The notes under the pieces are model-generated. The model was not told the DNA's origin. It did no database searches and saw only the letters and a program-made list of their open reading frames with translations. From Tillandsia leiboldiana (Eukaryota > Streptophyta > Magnoliopsida > Poales > Bromeliaceae): 64,000 bases of DNA. Position numbers and translations under genes: made by a program. Shown one piece after another: positions 47,940 through 59,039 of the stretch. The stretch lies in NCBI GenBank assembly GCA_029204045.2, contig CM055063.1, positions 35,738,562-35,802,561 of the forward strand, in the 5' to 3' direction. Within the stretch, counting starts at the first letter, position 1. Every line of letters begins with the position of its first letter.

Positions 47940-49505
47940 AGAAAAGAAATCCTGTGAGCAACAACTCAAGAACACGAAAAATTGTTAGTTTTCAAAGATT
48001 AGAAAAATTGTACCCAAACAATCATTATCGTGTAGAGAGACTAGGAATCAAATTAGTTTTGCAAAAGGAAATTTAAAAATAGATCAATTGCGTGATTTTG
48101 GAAAATTCCCATTATATGCCCTAAAACCGAATTTTCAGAAATCGAAGCCCAAAAATTCGTTAATCAAGAGAATACCTAGCATATAATCAAAACTAATCTA
48201 CCCAGAGTTCTTATTTCAAAAGAGATTTGACCAAAAACCATTCACAAATGAAAAAGTTCCATGATTTCTACTCACGTTTTGAGTAAACAAGGAAAAACAG
48301 TGAAAAACCGAGATTTTGATCAATAAAACTTACTTGAAATCGAAGAACTCGAGTTTGAAAGTCTCCAAGAATGATGAAATTTAGAGAGAGAAACTCTGGA
48401 GTCTTAAGAACAGAAGATTGGAATAAAAGAAATCAAAATCCCTCTTGTTCTAATAAAACCCTAGCCGTGATCCGGATCGGATCGAGATTTCGATCCGGAT
48501 CGGCTACCCGCAGGAAACACCTGCGTTCGGGATCCGGATCATTCATGTCCGATCCGGATCGGCTCCAACTTTTTCTTCAGAATAATTTAGAAAAATTCAA
48601 TAAAATCCGGAAAAGTATGTAAGCATTTTAGCACATCAACTTTAAACAAAAATTATCGTTTCATGTCAAGAGAAATAAATTATGTTAAATCTATCAATAA
48701 CATTCAAATAATGACATGAAAATTTACAGAAATTAAAACATTTAAAGTTGATCAAGTTCAAACACATCCATCATGATCTTATGAGTACGGCGTTTATCAA
48801 ATCATTAAAATGATAAAGAAAATGAATTACCAAGATCAATAGATGTTTGAAATCCCAAATAAATTATATAATGTATCTAGTCAATCTGTTGAAGAGAGTG
48901 GCTCTTTGAGCATCTTTCATTTAAAAATCCCACCTTATACCAACCTTGAAATTTGACGGAGTCAAGTATTTCAATCATGCATTTTATTTAATCAAAAATT
49001 ACAAACCCATGCTTGGTATACATGTGGTAGCTGCACACAATACTCGGACGACCGAGGTGGTAGCTCTTTCCTCCATGTGGTGGTAGTTTTCACACTCCTC
49101 ATTGGGATGTAACTCTTTCCACATCTTTTGAGCATTTTACATTTCTTTGACTCCCCCTCAATTGGCTATCAATTAATTTAAGATATAAAGTATTCAACCA
49201 AGGATTGATCTCGAATTCATACTCAACCAAATAGTCAAATAAGATAAAAACAATACCAAGAGATCATTGAGGGAGAAATTGACTTTGATCAATTAAAAAA
49301 TGATTTAATTTAAATAAATGATCAATGCATCAACTGAATTATTATGATATCCAAAGCATAATAAATTTCTAATTATATGAAAGGATGCAAGTAAAGTCAA
49401 TAATGCACATGCTCAATTAATGTACTATGTATAAACATAGATAAAGAACAAAAACACAAAAACAAAACCTAACCTAAGCAAAAGTTTCAAAAAGAAGTTT
49501 ATTTC
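47940..49505 (-). other. Non-coding stretch between pol remnant and accessory ORF
   Basis: About 1.57 kb, AT-rich, without an open frame over 85 codons or pol motifs. It holds a second GATCCGGATC cluster at 48467-48567. Confidence 0.6.
48467..48567 (-). promoter_or_regulatory. Internal GATCCGGATC cluster upstream of the accessory ORF
   Basis: Four copies of the LTR palindrome lie about 580-680 bp upstream of the accessory ORF start, in two pairs. They may be promoter-like sequence for that ORF or captured LTR sequence. Confidence 0.55.
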
Positions 49506-49600
49506 AAGGAAAGCATTCCAATTGCTTTACGCAAATGAATAAAACGTTTTTGATCCAAAGGTTTTGTTAAAATGTCAGCTAATTGATCTTCAGTTGAAAT
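49506..49600 (-). pseudogene. C-terminal end of copia RNase H
   Basis: The minus strand reads TEDQLADILTKPLDQKRF and HLRKAIGML, the characteristic last block of Ty1/copia pol. It follows the integrase fragment after about 30 bp, so reverse transcriptase and most of RNase H have been deleted. Confidence 0.85.
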
Positions 49601-49629
49601 ATATGACAGTTGAAGAGTATTTGATTCAA

Positions 49630-50295
49630 CTATGCTCTGCTATTCGTAGAATAACCCAAAAAGATCCCTTCGTCACTTCGAGAATCGAACTTACCAAGAT
49701 TTTCGCGATCACGCAAAATAAAATATTGACTCCCAAAGATACGAAAGTATTTGATATCCGGTTTTCTACTAAACCACAGCTCATATGGTGTATTTAAAGT
49801 TCCTGGGCGCAAAAACACTCGATTAATGACATAGACAGCGGTGTTCACAGCTTCAGCCCAAAAGTATAACGGTAGATTCCGGCTATGAAGCATCACACGC
49901 GCCATCTCTTGAACAACCCTGTTTTTGCGCTCAACAACACCATTCTGCTGAGGTGTATAGGGTGCCGAGAATTCATGTTTTATGCCGTTGGAAGTGCAAA
50001 AATCAATGAATTTGGAATTAATGAATTCTCCACCTCTATCACTTCTAACACGAATGATCTTTTCATTCTTTTCAATCATAATACGATGGCAAATCTCATG
50101 AAAAGAATCAAGCGTATCAGCTTTCTCTTTTAAAAATGCTACCCATGAAAACCTAGAGAAATCATCAACCAATAAGAAAATATACCATTTACCTCCCAAA
50201 GATGGTTGACGGGTCGGTCCAAAGAAAAAAAAATAGTCTACATAAACTACACAACATTTAATCGTAGGAAGATTAAAGGCAAGGAAAGATTTCAC
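49630..50295 (-). pseudogene. Integrase core of the copia element (truncated pol)
   Basis: Minus-strand frame with the copia-type rve core. D20 is in YVDYFF, followed by FGPTRQPSLGGKWYI and VDDFSRFSWV. D86 is in RSDRGGEF and E122 in TPQQNGVVERKNR, giving D-65-D-35-E. After the core it continues with PYELWFSRKPD and GIFLGYS. The catalytic residues are kept. A T-run makes the segment after D20 unusual (FFFF). The zinc-binding N-terminus and protease are absent, and the frame joins gag sequence at about 50270. It stops at 49630 where the deletion of reverse transcriptase begins. Confidence 0.85.
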
Positions 50296-52297
50296 CTTTG
50301 CATACCCAAACCTTTTGAGTTTTAGAGTATGTTGGCAATGGTTGAGAAATTTTCCTTGATGAAGACGTCTTGTATGATTGATCTTTTTCTTTTGTCATGG
50401 TCTTGCTTGAAGTACTACCAATGTTCTTTTCTTTTGAAAAGTCCTTCTTTGATTTCCGGGGAGTGAACTCATTAGTAGCAATTGCAAGATGTGATTGATT
50501 TGATCCTTGAGCTCCAATCTTGCAATTTCTTTCAATGTGCCCTGCAAAATTACAACGAAAACATACCTTAGTGCTTGACGATCCCGATGAGGGTGAAGTA
50601 GGCTTGTTGTCGTTGCTAATCGTGAATTTCGGTGTCGGAGGAGGAGATACCGACTGAGGCACGAAAACTGCCCCAACCGAACTAAAATTGTCTTCAGTTC
50701 GATTGTATCCGAGGCCGAACTTGTTTGATTGACCACGACCAAGAAGCTTATCCAACTTACTCCTTCCCGATGAAAATTGCTGTAAGTCATCCTTGAGTTG
50801 GAGAATGGTCTCTGTCATTTCCAGTTTTTCCTGTCGAGCCTCGCCGTTGAGCTTCAAGAAGTAATTCGCTTTGTTCACCATATCTACATAATTCTTCTCG
50901 AGTTGCTCATTGGACTCTTGAAGGGAAACATTTGCTTTTAACAGATTATCCCTTTCCACTTCAAGATCGATCGAGAGAGAAGTTACCCTTTTTACTTCTA
51001 CTTCGAGATCCTATAATCTCCCTCTCAACCCCTTGTTTTGTTTAGCCAGTTTCTTTGAATCCCGTAGCAGTCTGTGGTAGGCTAAAACAAAATCTTCACC
51101 TTCAGAGTTACTTGATTCATCATCCGTTGCAGTTTTCTCAACCAGGGAGGAGTTGGACAATGAATCTGAAGTACTTGCCATTAAGCACATGAAGGGTGAA
51201 GATGTGGACGCGTGGAATGCCGTTGCGCTTTCTTCTTCATCACTTGAGGATGACTCATTTGACGTTGAGTTGTCATCCCAGGTGACGACTTGCATCGCTT
51301 TCTTCTTCGACGGATTCTTAGTTGGACACTCCGTTGAGATATGGTCGTATCCTCGGCACTTGAAGCATTGGACTTGTCCTTCTGTGCATTTCTTATCCTT
51401 TGAAAAGTTCTCTTGCTTTCTTGAATTGTAACTTGAAATACCATTGCCTTTCTTCGACTTTCCGAAGGATGGAGTTTTACTTGAATTACCCCTTCGAAAG
51501 TTGCGGCGAAACTTTCTTGTCAAGAGAGCGAGCTGCTTCTCAAATTCCTCCATAGATAGGTTCTCGTCATCGTCTGAGGAGGATGAATCCGTGTCTTCTT
51601 CCTTTGTTGTTTTCAAAGCATAACCTGAAGACTTAGAAGAGGATGCCTTTCCCGAAGAATAGTTAGTAGTAAATGTCATTTCATAAGTTTGTAATGAACC
51701 AACTAGTTCTTCTACACGTATTTCGTCCGGATGTTTAATAGTTTCAATGGCTGTAACCTTTGGGCGAAATCGTTCAGGAAGAGTTCTTAAGATCTTTCTT
51801 ACAACCTTAAATTCTGGAATCTTCTCTCCCAGGTTAGCACATGAATTTACGATGTCTTGCAATCGTGTATAGTAGTCCGTGAAAGATTCATTTTCTGCCA
51901 TGAAAATAGAGTCAAATCTGCTCGTGAGCATTTGCAGCTTTTGAATCTTCACGAGGTTAGTTCCCTCATGTGTAACCTGAAGAACATCCCAGATTTCTTT
52001 CGCAGTCTCACATGCCGAGACGCGAGAGAATTCAGTTTGAGATAAGGCATTAAAAATAGCATTAATTCCCTTGCCATTGTAAGAAGATGAATCTAACTCT
52101 CCCTTGGTCCACTTCGACCTAGGTTTGATGGTGAGAACATCAGCAATAAATTCAGTTGGATTAGACCATCCTAATTCAATTGATTGCCACACCCGTTCGT
52201 CGATGAAAATTAAAAAGGCTTTCATCCGTACTCTCCAGTACGCATAATTTGTTCCATCAAAGAATGGGGGTCTGTTGATGTTTCCACCTTCAACCAT
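50273..52297 (-). pseudogene. Gag of the copia element, one in-frame amber codon
   Basis: The start ATG at 52297 lies 20 bp after the primer site. The first 428 codons hold a copia-type gag domain (FDGTNYAYWRVRM, AKEIWDVL, LTSRFDSI, FTDYYTRLQDI, KILRTLPERF), a Ser/Asp/Glu-rich linker and a zinc knuckle C-X2-C-X4-H-X4-C (near 51360-51320). A TAG at 51011-51013 interrupts it. The same frame continues for about 245 codons with a coiled-coil region (LQESNEQLEKNY) and a second C-X2-C-X4-H-X4-C knuckle (about 50565-50520). It ends in QKVWVCKGE, normally the approach to protease. The long gag with two knuckles fits sireviruses. One point change separates it from an uninterrupted frame, so it is young but broken. 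Confidence 0.85.
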
Positions 52298-52316
52298 TGT
52301 TTACAACCCTATTCCC

Positions 52317-52328
52317 GCTCTGATACCA
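52317..52328 (-). other. Primer binding site of the copia element
   Basis: The minus strand reads TGGTATCAGAGC two bases after the 5' LTR end. It is of initiator tRNA-Met type. Confidence 0.9.
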
Positions 52329-52330
52329 CT

Positions 52331-53620
52331 TGTTGGGTTATATGTAATAATGGATCTAAATAGGGGAAAAAAATACCTAGAGGGGGGTGAATAGGTGTAA
52401 ACAATAAACACTCAAAAAATCATTGCGTAATAAAAACCCAAAGCGGAAATAAAAATGAACACGCAAGATTTTTACGTGGAAAACTCCAAACCGGAGTAAA
52501 AAATCACGGGACCGATAACACGGTGAAATCCACTAGAATTAAACACGTACAAGGTGATATACCGTACTCACAGACGACTCAACCTTTTCCATACGCTCCT
52601 AGTTGATCTTCTCCGCTCGCTCCGCAACGCGTCTCGAATCCACGATCTGCGTCCAACGCCGAATCCACGGCGTCCAACGTCGAGTCCACGACGTCTGACC
52701 GAATCCACGGTCTTCACCCAGTAGCACGCTTCGAATCCACGAAGGTACCTCGCTCCGAATCCACGAGAGCGGTTGCACCTTGAATCCACAAGGCCACGCG
52801 AGTCCACGCGCCAATTTTGGGGTAAATCGTTGTTTTTGGGTGGTGATGATCCGCCGAATACTTAGATCAAAGATAGATAGGAAATACCATCTAAGTATTC
52901 ATTAGTTTGATTCAACTCAAGATGTGAGTATGAAAACCTAGAATCAAACTAATCAATATAGTTGAAGAAACATAGAGTAATATCTAATGATTTCCTTTCT
53001 TCTCTATATGTGGATCTTAGGCCGTATAAGATGATATTTGATTATGACGGCTCTATGTGGATTATTTGGATTAACCCTAGAAAAAGAATCATAGGGTCTA
53101 TTTATAGGTTAGAAACCCTAGGAAGAAGATAAGGATCAAAAACTGTCCGTTTCTGAAAATTTTCACGACGGCGATCCGGATCGGATTTACTGTGATCCGG
53201 ATCGTCGTAACGAGTCAGCCAATTCCAGAAAAACAGGGTTCGGGATCCGGATTGAATTTCCCGATCCGGATCGTTCATGTATTTCAGCAAATTCCCATGT
53301 TCGGGATCCGGATCGAAATGACTATGATCCGGATCGGATTTGCCAATGAACAAGCACCCTTCGGGATCCGGATCGGACTCTCTGATCCGGATCCTGAACA
53401 TGTCCCATGTTCAGTTCTTGATTTTTATGCAATAAAAAATTCTTCCAAGTGTTTCTACATTACAAGAAGTATTCGGATCACCATTAATCTTTAGTTAAAC
53501 TTACCTGATCCTTTTGAATTCTTCTTTCTTGAGATTGAGGTATATGATCCAAACTTCATTCATCTTCAATCTTCAAGACTTAACACTTTCACGAAATGCG
53601 CCAAAACAAAATCCGTAACA
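52331..53620 (-). repeat. 5' LTR of the copia element
   Basis: It has the same length as the other LTR and about 99% identity by eye. It is followed by TAGTT (53621-53625). Confidence 0.9.
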
Positions 53621-53767
53621 TAGTTAACTTAACAAAGGGAAACGGTAGGGGTATTTTTAATAACGGTGGAACGTATGAAGGATATAATGGAAAGAAAAAA
53701 ATAAGAGGGGTAAATCAGATATTTCTTCATATTTCAGGGGTACACAGGCAATTGTCCCTAAAAAAAA

Positions 53768-55422
53768 CAATCATATACGTACCCTAATCAATATTTGCAA
53801 ATCTAAATTTATAATTATGATTTAATCTTAAATTTAAATTTAAATATATATTTAAATTTAAATAATTATTGTTAAATTTTAAAAATAATTTGAGATGTGG
53901 AAAATCGAATTCCAAACCTTTCACATATGAGAAAGCTCTCTTCTATCTAAAGTTACACTAATCACTATTTTATTTTTTCACAATATATGAATTAATAACA
54001 TATATTAATTTTTGAATAATTTGAATCCAAATCCGAATTCATATTTATATCCAAATCTGCAGTCTAATCCGAATTCGAAATATTCAAATGTATTCGTATA
54101 TCCAACCGAATCCTAATTTGAAAATATTATAAATATAGCATTGGAATTCGATTCCGAATTTGATTAGATGCATAATTTTGGCATCCATAGTCGCATCTGA
54201 TTAAATGCGATTTCGAATCTGATCCAAGTTTATCCTAACCAAAGGACCGGCACTCCTCTTCTTACAATACTCCTTGCGAAGTACTTTTTTTAAATGGGTT
54301 TTAATTTCAACTCATTTGGGCACTAGGTCATAGTCTGAAAAGTCAGACCGGGCGATTCAACTTGGATTTAAAACATTAATTGGTAATTTATTTAATAACC
54401 TTGAGAAGTACTTTATTAGATATATAACGCTGTAGTAAAAAGCCCTATAATTACTAAATCTTTCCAAGCAAAGCAACCTAATTAATTAAGGTGTATTTGA
54501 CAAATTAGTTAGTAGTTTGTGTTAATTAATTACTTGTAGATTTGTGGAGGATCACAAAGCAATGCTACTAAAATAGGAATTAATATATTTTAAGCAATTT
54601 AAACAACAAAGCCATATTTGCATACTAATACTCTAATATCTGCATGTCTCCATTTATAGAACACATGTTAACTTATAAATTGTAATCCCCATTTTCACGG
54701 GCTGTATATGATTATAATTTATAAAAAAAGAAAGTAAATGGAAATTTAATAAGGAAAGGGTGTTTTCCGACCAAATTTACCATTTTATCCGTACATTTAT
54801 GATAAAAAAATATTACCCCGTAACTAGTAGTGTATTGAAACGTCTCACGCACTACATTAATTTATTATTTAGTATAAATATTGTAAAAATTAAAATTTTA
54901 ATATGAAATATTATAAAAATTTATAAGTTGCAAAAAAGTTATTACACAAGCATTAAATTTCCTATTTCATCCAAGACAAAAAAAAAATAATAATAATAGA
55001 AAAGAAAAATTATCCAAACCCAAATGAACCATTACTAACTACCTCATTTATCTAGAAGATATTCCAGGCACTATGACCAAAGTTTGACTTCTGCTCCAAA
55101 CGGGGCGCACATGTGCATGCATGTAATCTACAGATATCTTAAAAATAGAAATAAAAATAAAAATAAAAAAAAGCACTCTTTGGAGACTGAATCTAAAGAA
55201 ACTTGTTGGCTTGGGTTGCAGCCAAAATAAGAGCCAACACTAGAGATGTCAATTGGTACAATTAATACTTAAAATTTTATTCCAATTCGAATTCAGATGG
55301 AATGATTTATTCGATACTATACTAAGCTGATATGGTTTAATAGAAAAAACAAAACCCAACAAATTTGAATTCATGTATGTATTTTATCTATATCCGACCC
55401 AAACTTATTCCCAAATAGATTT

Positions 55423-55430
<8 letters not shown>
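53768..55430. other. AT-rich intergenic DNA, no gene seen
   Basis: There are no long open frames and no recognisable RNA gene. Stretches rich in AATCCGAATTC-like text (54015-54220 and 55260-55420) resemble each other and may be decayed MITE copies, but I could not define termini. Confidence 0.5.
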
Positions 55431-55431
<1 letters not shown>

Positions 55432-55461
<30 letters not shown>

Positions 55462-55690
55462 GGTTAGAATACTATCGATAGCACCAAGTCATTGGTGCTA
55501 TCAAGTTTTTAGTCTTTGGATTAAAAAATGTGTGGTTAAGATGATAGTGGTCCCCTAGGGTTTACTAGGTGGTTGGTTGAATAGTAAAAATCTTAGGGGA
55601 CCACTATAATCCCAACCGCATATATTTTCATCCAACGGCATAAAACTTGATAGCACCAATTGTTTGGTGCTATCAATAGTATTCTAGCCG

Positions 55691-55746
<56 letters not shown>
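55432..55746. mobile_element. MITE-like inverted-repeat element 1 flanked by TA microsatellites
   Basis: The body at about 55462-55692 is almost entirely an inverted repeat, with arms of about 110 bp starting TAGAATACTAT.GATAGCACC. Each arm also folds on itself: GATAGCACCAA...TTGGTGCTATC at 55477-55502 and 55649-55674. TA runs flank both sides (55432-55457 and 55693-55746). Confidence 0.7.
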
Positions 55747-55747
<1 letters not shown>

Positions 55748-55748
<1 letters not shown>

Positions 55749-55965
55749 CAGCTACTTTGCTTGTATAAGCACCATGCAATTGGTGCTTGTAAATTTTCAA
55801 CCGTTATATCTACCCCTTTGAATAATTTCATTCTTTAAATTATTCTATTCCATCAGCCACTCACTTAACCCAATGAATCCACTATTATCCTAACAACATA
55901 TCTTTTTATCCGAAGGCTAAAACCTACCAGTACCAATGACTTGGTACTTTTAAAAGTATAAAAAC

Positions 55966-56033
<68 letters not shown>
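55748..56033. mobile_element. MITE-like element 2 flanked by TA microsatellites
   Basis: It starts CAGCTACTTTGCTTGTATAAG and ends TTTTAAAAGTATAAAAACT at about 55965, followed by a TA run to 56031. The GCACCATGCAATTGGTGC hairpin lies in the left arm. It belongs with elements 3 and 5. Confidence 0.65.
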
Positions 56034-56034
<1 letters not shown>

Positions 56035-56099
56035 CTGTATGAATTCTCAATATTTATTGACAGGCAAATTTTTCTATACCCTCGTAAACCTCCTATTTT

Positions 56100-56245
56100 T
56101 TGTCCCTTCATCTCTCCCTTTTCCTTTCCTACCATACGTCCCCTCATCTCCCACTTCTCCTTTCCTGCTATACATCCCATCATCTTTCCTCATCTTTTTT
56201 CCTACCGTACGTCCCGTCATCTCCCCACACATTCCTTCTTCATCT
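56100..56245. repeat. Pyrimidine-rich imperfect tandem repeat of about 50 bp
   Basis: Units with CCTTTCCTACCATACGTCCC and CATCTCCC recur about three times between 56100 and 56240. There is no coding signal. The rest of 56040-56470 is AT-rich without a recognised feature. Confidence 0.55.
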
Positions 56246-56475
56246 AACAAAAATTTAATTAAATATTTTTAAAATTATAATTAAAAAATCGAAACGATGA
56301 TTTAGAAAATTTAGGATGCATAAGTTACAAATTCGGAGAAACAAAACGACGCAAGAATATTATTCATGGTTGGATTCTTATCTTATCAATTTTTTATCAT
56401 TTTTATTGGATTTGATTAATTCAACAACATCTACCGGCCACGATGCGCGGATATCTTCCCTAGTATATCTATAAA

Positions 56476-56842
<367 letters not shown>

Positions 56843-56847
56843 AAACA

Positions 56848-57390
56848 GAGTCCGACTACTATACTTTTATGAATACGATCGGCTTCGTACTCATAATTTG
56901 TTTGTTATGATAGAACTTCAGAATCAACGATCCATACCGTTAGATATAATTTAGAGTATTCGAAACTTCTATAAACTAAATTTCATAATTTTTCATTATC
57001 ATTTACTTTACGATCAAAAAATTTTAAAATTGATAATTTTTAACAGCCGGTATAGAATGCTTGCTAATTTAACGGTGTAAAAGAATCGTAATAGATTCAA
57101 TTTTTGATAGAAAATTCTATTCACTACCTAGATAGAGATCTATAACTCCAATCTTAAATAGAAGAATTCGATTCTCTATTTTTAGAAGGTCATTCGATTT
57201 TAACCGTTCATTTTATGCTCACTTGATGGGTTTTATTATAATTTCAAAAAAAATTGAAATTTATTTTATAGAAGTTTAAAGTGCGTTAGATCGCAGTTAA
57301 CGGTATGGAACGTCGATTTAGAACCTCCATCATCGAAAAAAATTTATGAATACGAAGTGATCTATACTCATAATAGTATAATAACCCTAC
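56848..57390. mobile_element. MITE-like element 4 with long inverted repeats
   Basis: The left arm GACTACTATACTTTTATGAA and the reverse complement of the right end (about 57384) TTATTATACTATTATGAGTA begin arms of about 140 bp, both containing CCATACCGTTA. It is bounded by AG/AC repeats on the left and a TC repeat on the right. Confidence 0.6.
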
Positions 57391-57391
57391 A

Positions 57392-57867
<476 letters not shown>

Positions 57868-57870
<3 letters not shown>

Positions 57871-58141
57871 TCCGGCTACTATACTCTTATGAGTAAAAAA
57901 ATTTCGTACTCATAAGTTTTCATACTATAATCCTAACCGCACATTTCTTCATCCCTTGGATGAAGAAATATGCGGTTAGGATTATAGTAGTTCCTAAGAT
58001 TTTTTCTATTTCCCCAACAACCTAGTGAACCTTAGGGGGACCACTATCATCCTAACGGCACATTCCTTCATCCAGTGGTGAAAAAATTATGAGTACAAAG
58101 GAATTTATACTCATAAGAGTATATAATATATATATATATAT
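57868..58141. mobile_element. MITE-like element 6 between TA microsatellites
   Basis: The ends are CCGGCTACTATACTCTTATG and, as reverse complement, ATTATATACTCTTATGAGTA. The internal inverted blocks ATCCTAACCGCACATT and TGCGGTTAGGAT are shared with elements 1 and 7. Confidence 0.7.
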
Positions 58142-58312
58142 AGTAATAATTTTCTTTATTGGTGAAGTTAAATACAACTATAGCTCATAGAGAAAATTAT
58201 TTTTTCTTTAAATTTTTATAAATATTTGCAAGATCCATTCGTATTGATTCGATGAAGAATCATAGGATGACTAGACTAAACTAGAATGAGATCCCAGATG
58301 CACAGGGTAATT
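58142..58312. repeat. 170-bp repeat, copy 1
   Basis: It begins TAGTAATAATTTTCTTTATT and ends TGAGATCCCAGATGCAC. The second copy is at about 63250-63414, in the same orientation, with about three differences. Confidence 0.85.
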
Positions 58313-58721
<409 letters not shown>

Positions 58722-58956
58722 TCCGGCTGGAATACTATCGATAGCACCAAGCAATTTGTGTTACCAAGTTTCCAGCTCTTGAATGAAAGGACGTGCGATT
58801 GAGATTATACTGGTTCCCTACGATTTTTACTATTCAACCACCCACCCACTAAACCCTAGGGGACCACTATCATCCTAACCGCACATTCCTTAATCCAAGG
58901 GCTAAAAAATTGGTAGCACTAATGACTTGGTGCTATCGATAGTATTCCAGCCTAAT

Positions 58957-58987
<31 letters not shown>

Positions 58988-58998
58988 ATATATATATC
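58722..58998. mobile_element. MITE-like element 7 between microsatellites
   Basis: The ends GGCTGGAATACTATCGATAG and, as reverse complement, AGGCTGGAATACTATCGATA are nearly perfect inverted repeats. Body 58722-58956. Left flank GT, right flank TC (58957-58983) then TA. It is close to element 1 in sequence. Confidence 0.75.
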
Positions 58999-59039
58999 AA
59001 GGATTAAAGTGCCGTGGCACGGGGGTGTGCCGGCCGTTG

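Larger units (their letters stand above)
44465..53620 (-). mobile_element. Ty1/copia Sirevirus-like retrotransposon, non-autonomous, recent
   Basis: The LTRs are 44465-45754 and 52331-53620 (both 1290 bp, about a dozen differences by eye). The TSD TAGTT is at 44460-44464 and 53621-53625. The coding strand is minus, in the order primer site, gag, integrase core, the end of RNase H, a long non-coding stretch, an accessory ORF, and the polypurine tract. A large gag with a coiled coil and two zinc knuckles, an extra ORF after pol, and palindrome-rich LTRs fit the Sirevirus group. Protease and reverse transcriptase are deleted. Confidence 0.85.
43967..53767. mobile_element. Non-autonomous MULE-like TIR element with telomeric repeats, split by a copia element
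   Basis: The left end GGGGCAATTTCTTACATACC (43976) and the reverse complement of the right end GGGACAATTGCCTGTGTACC (53758) open inverted repeats of roughly 120-130 bp. These share the blocks TTTACCCCTCTTA, ACGTTCCA and AATACCCCT. A 9-bp duplication TAAAAAAAA flanks both sides (43967-43975, 53759-53767), the length typical of Mutator-like elements. After removing the copia insertion and its TSD the element is about 622 bp with no coding sequence. Its centre is a telomere-like array. Confidence 0.65.

Noticed and set aside
47399..47957. Plus-strand frames overlapping the accessory ORF
   Set aside because: They are shadow frames opposite the 483-codon minus-strand ORF and are shorter, with no motif.
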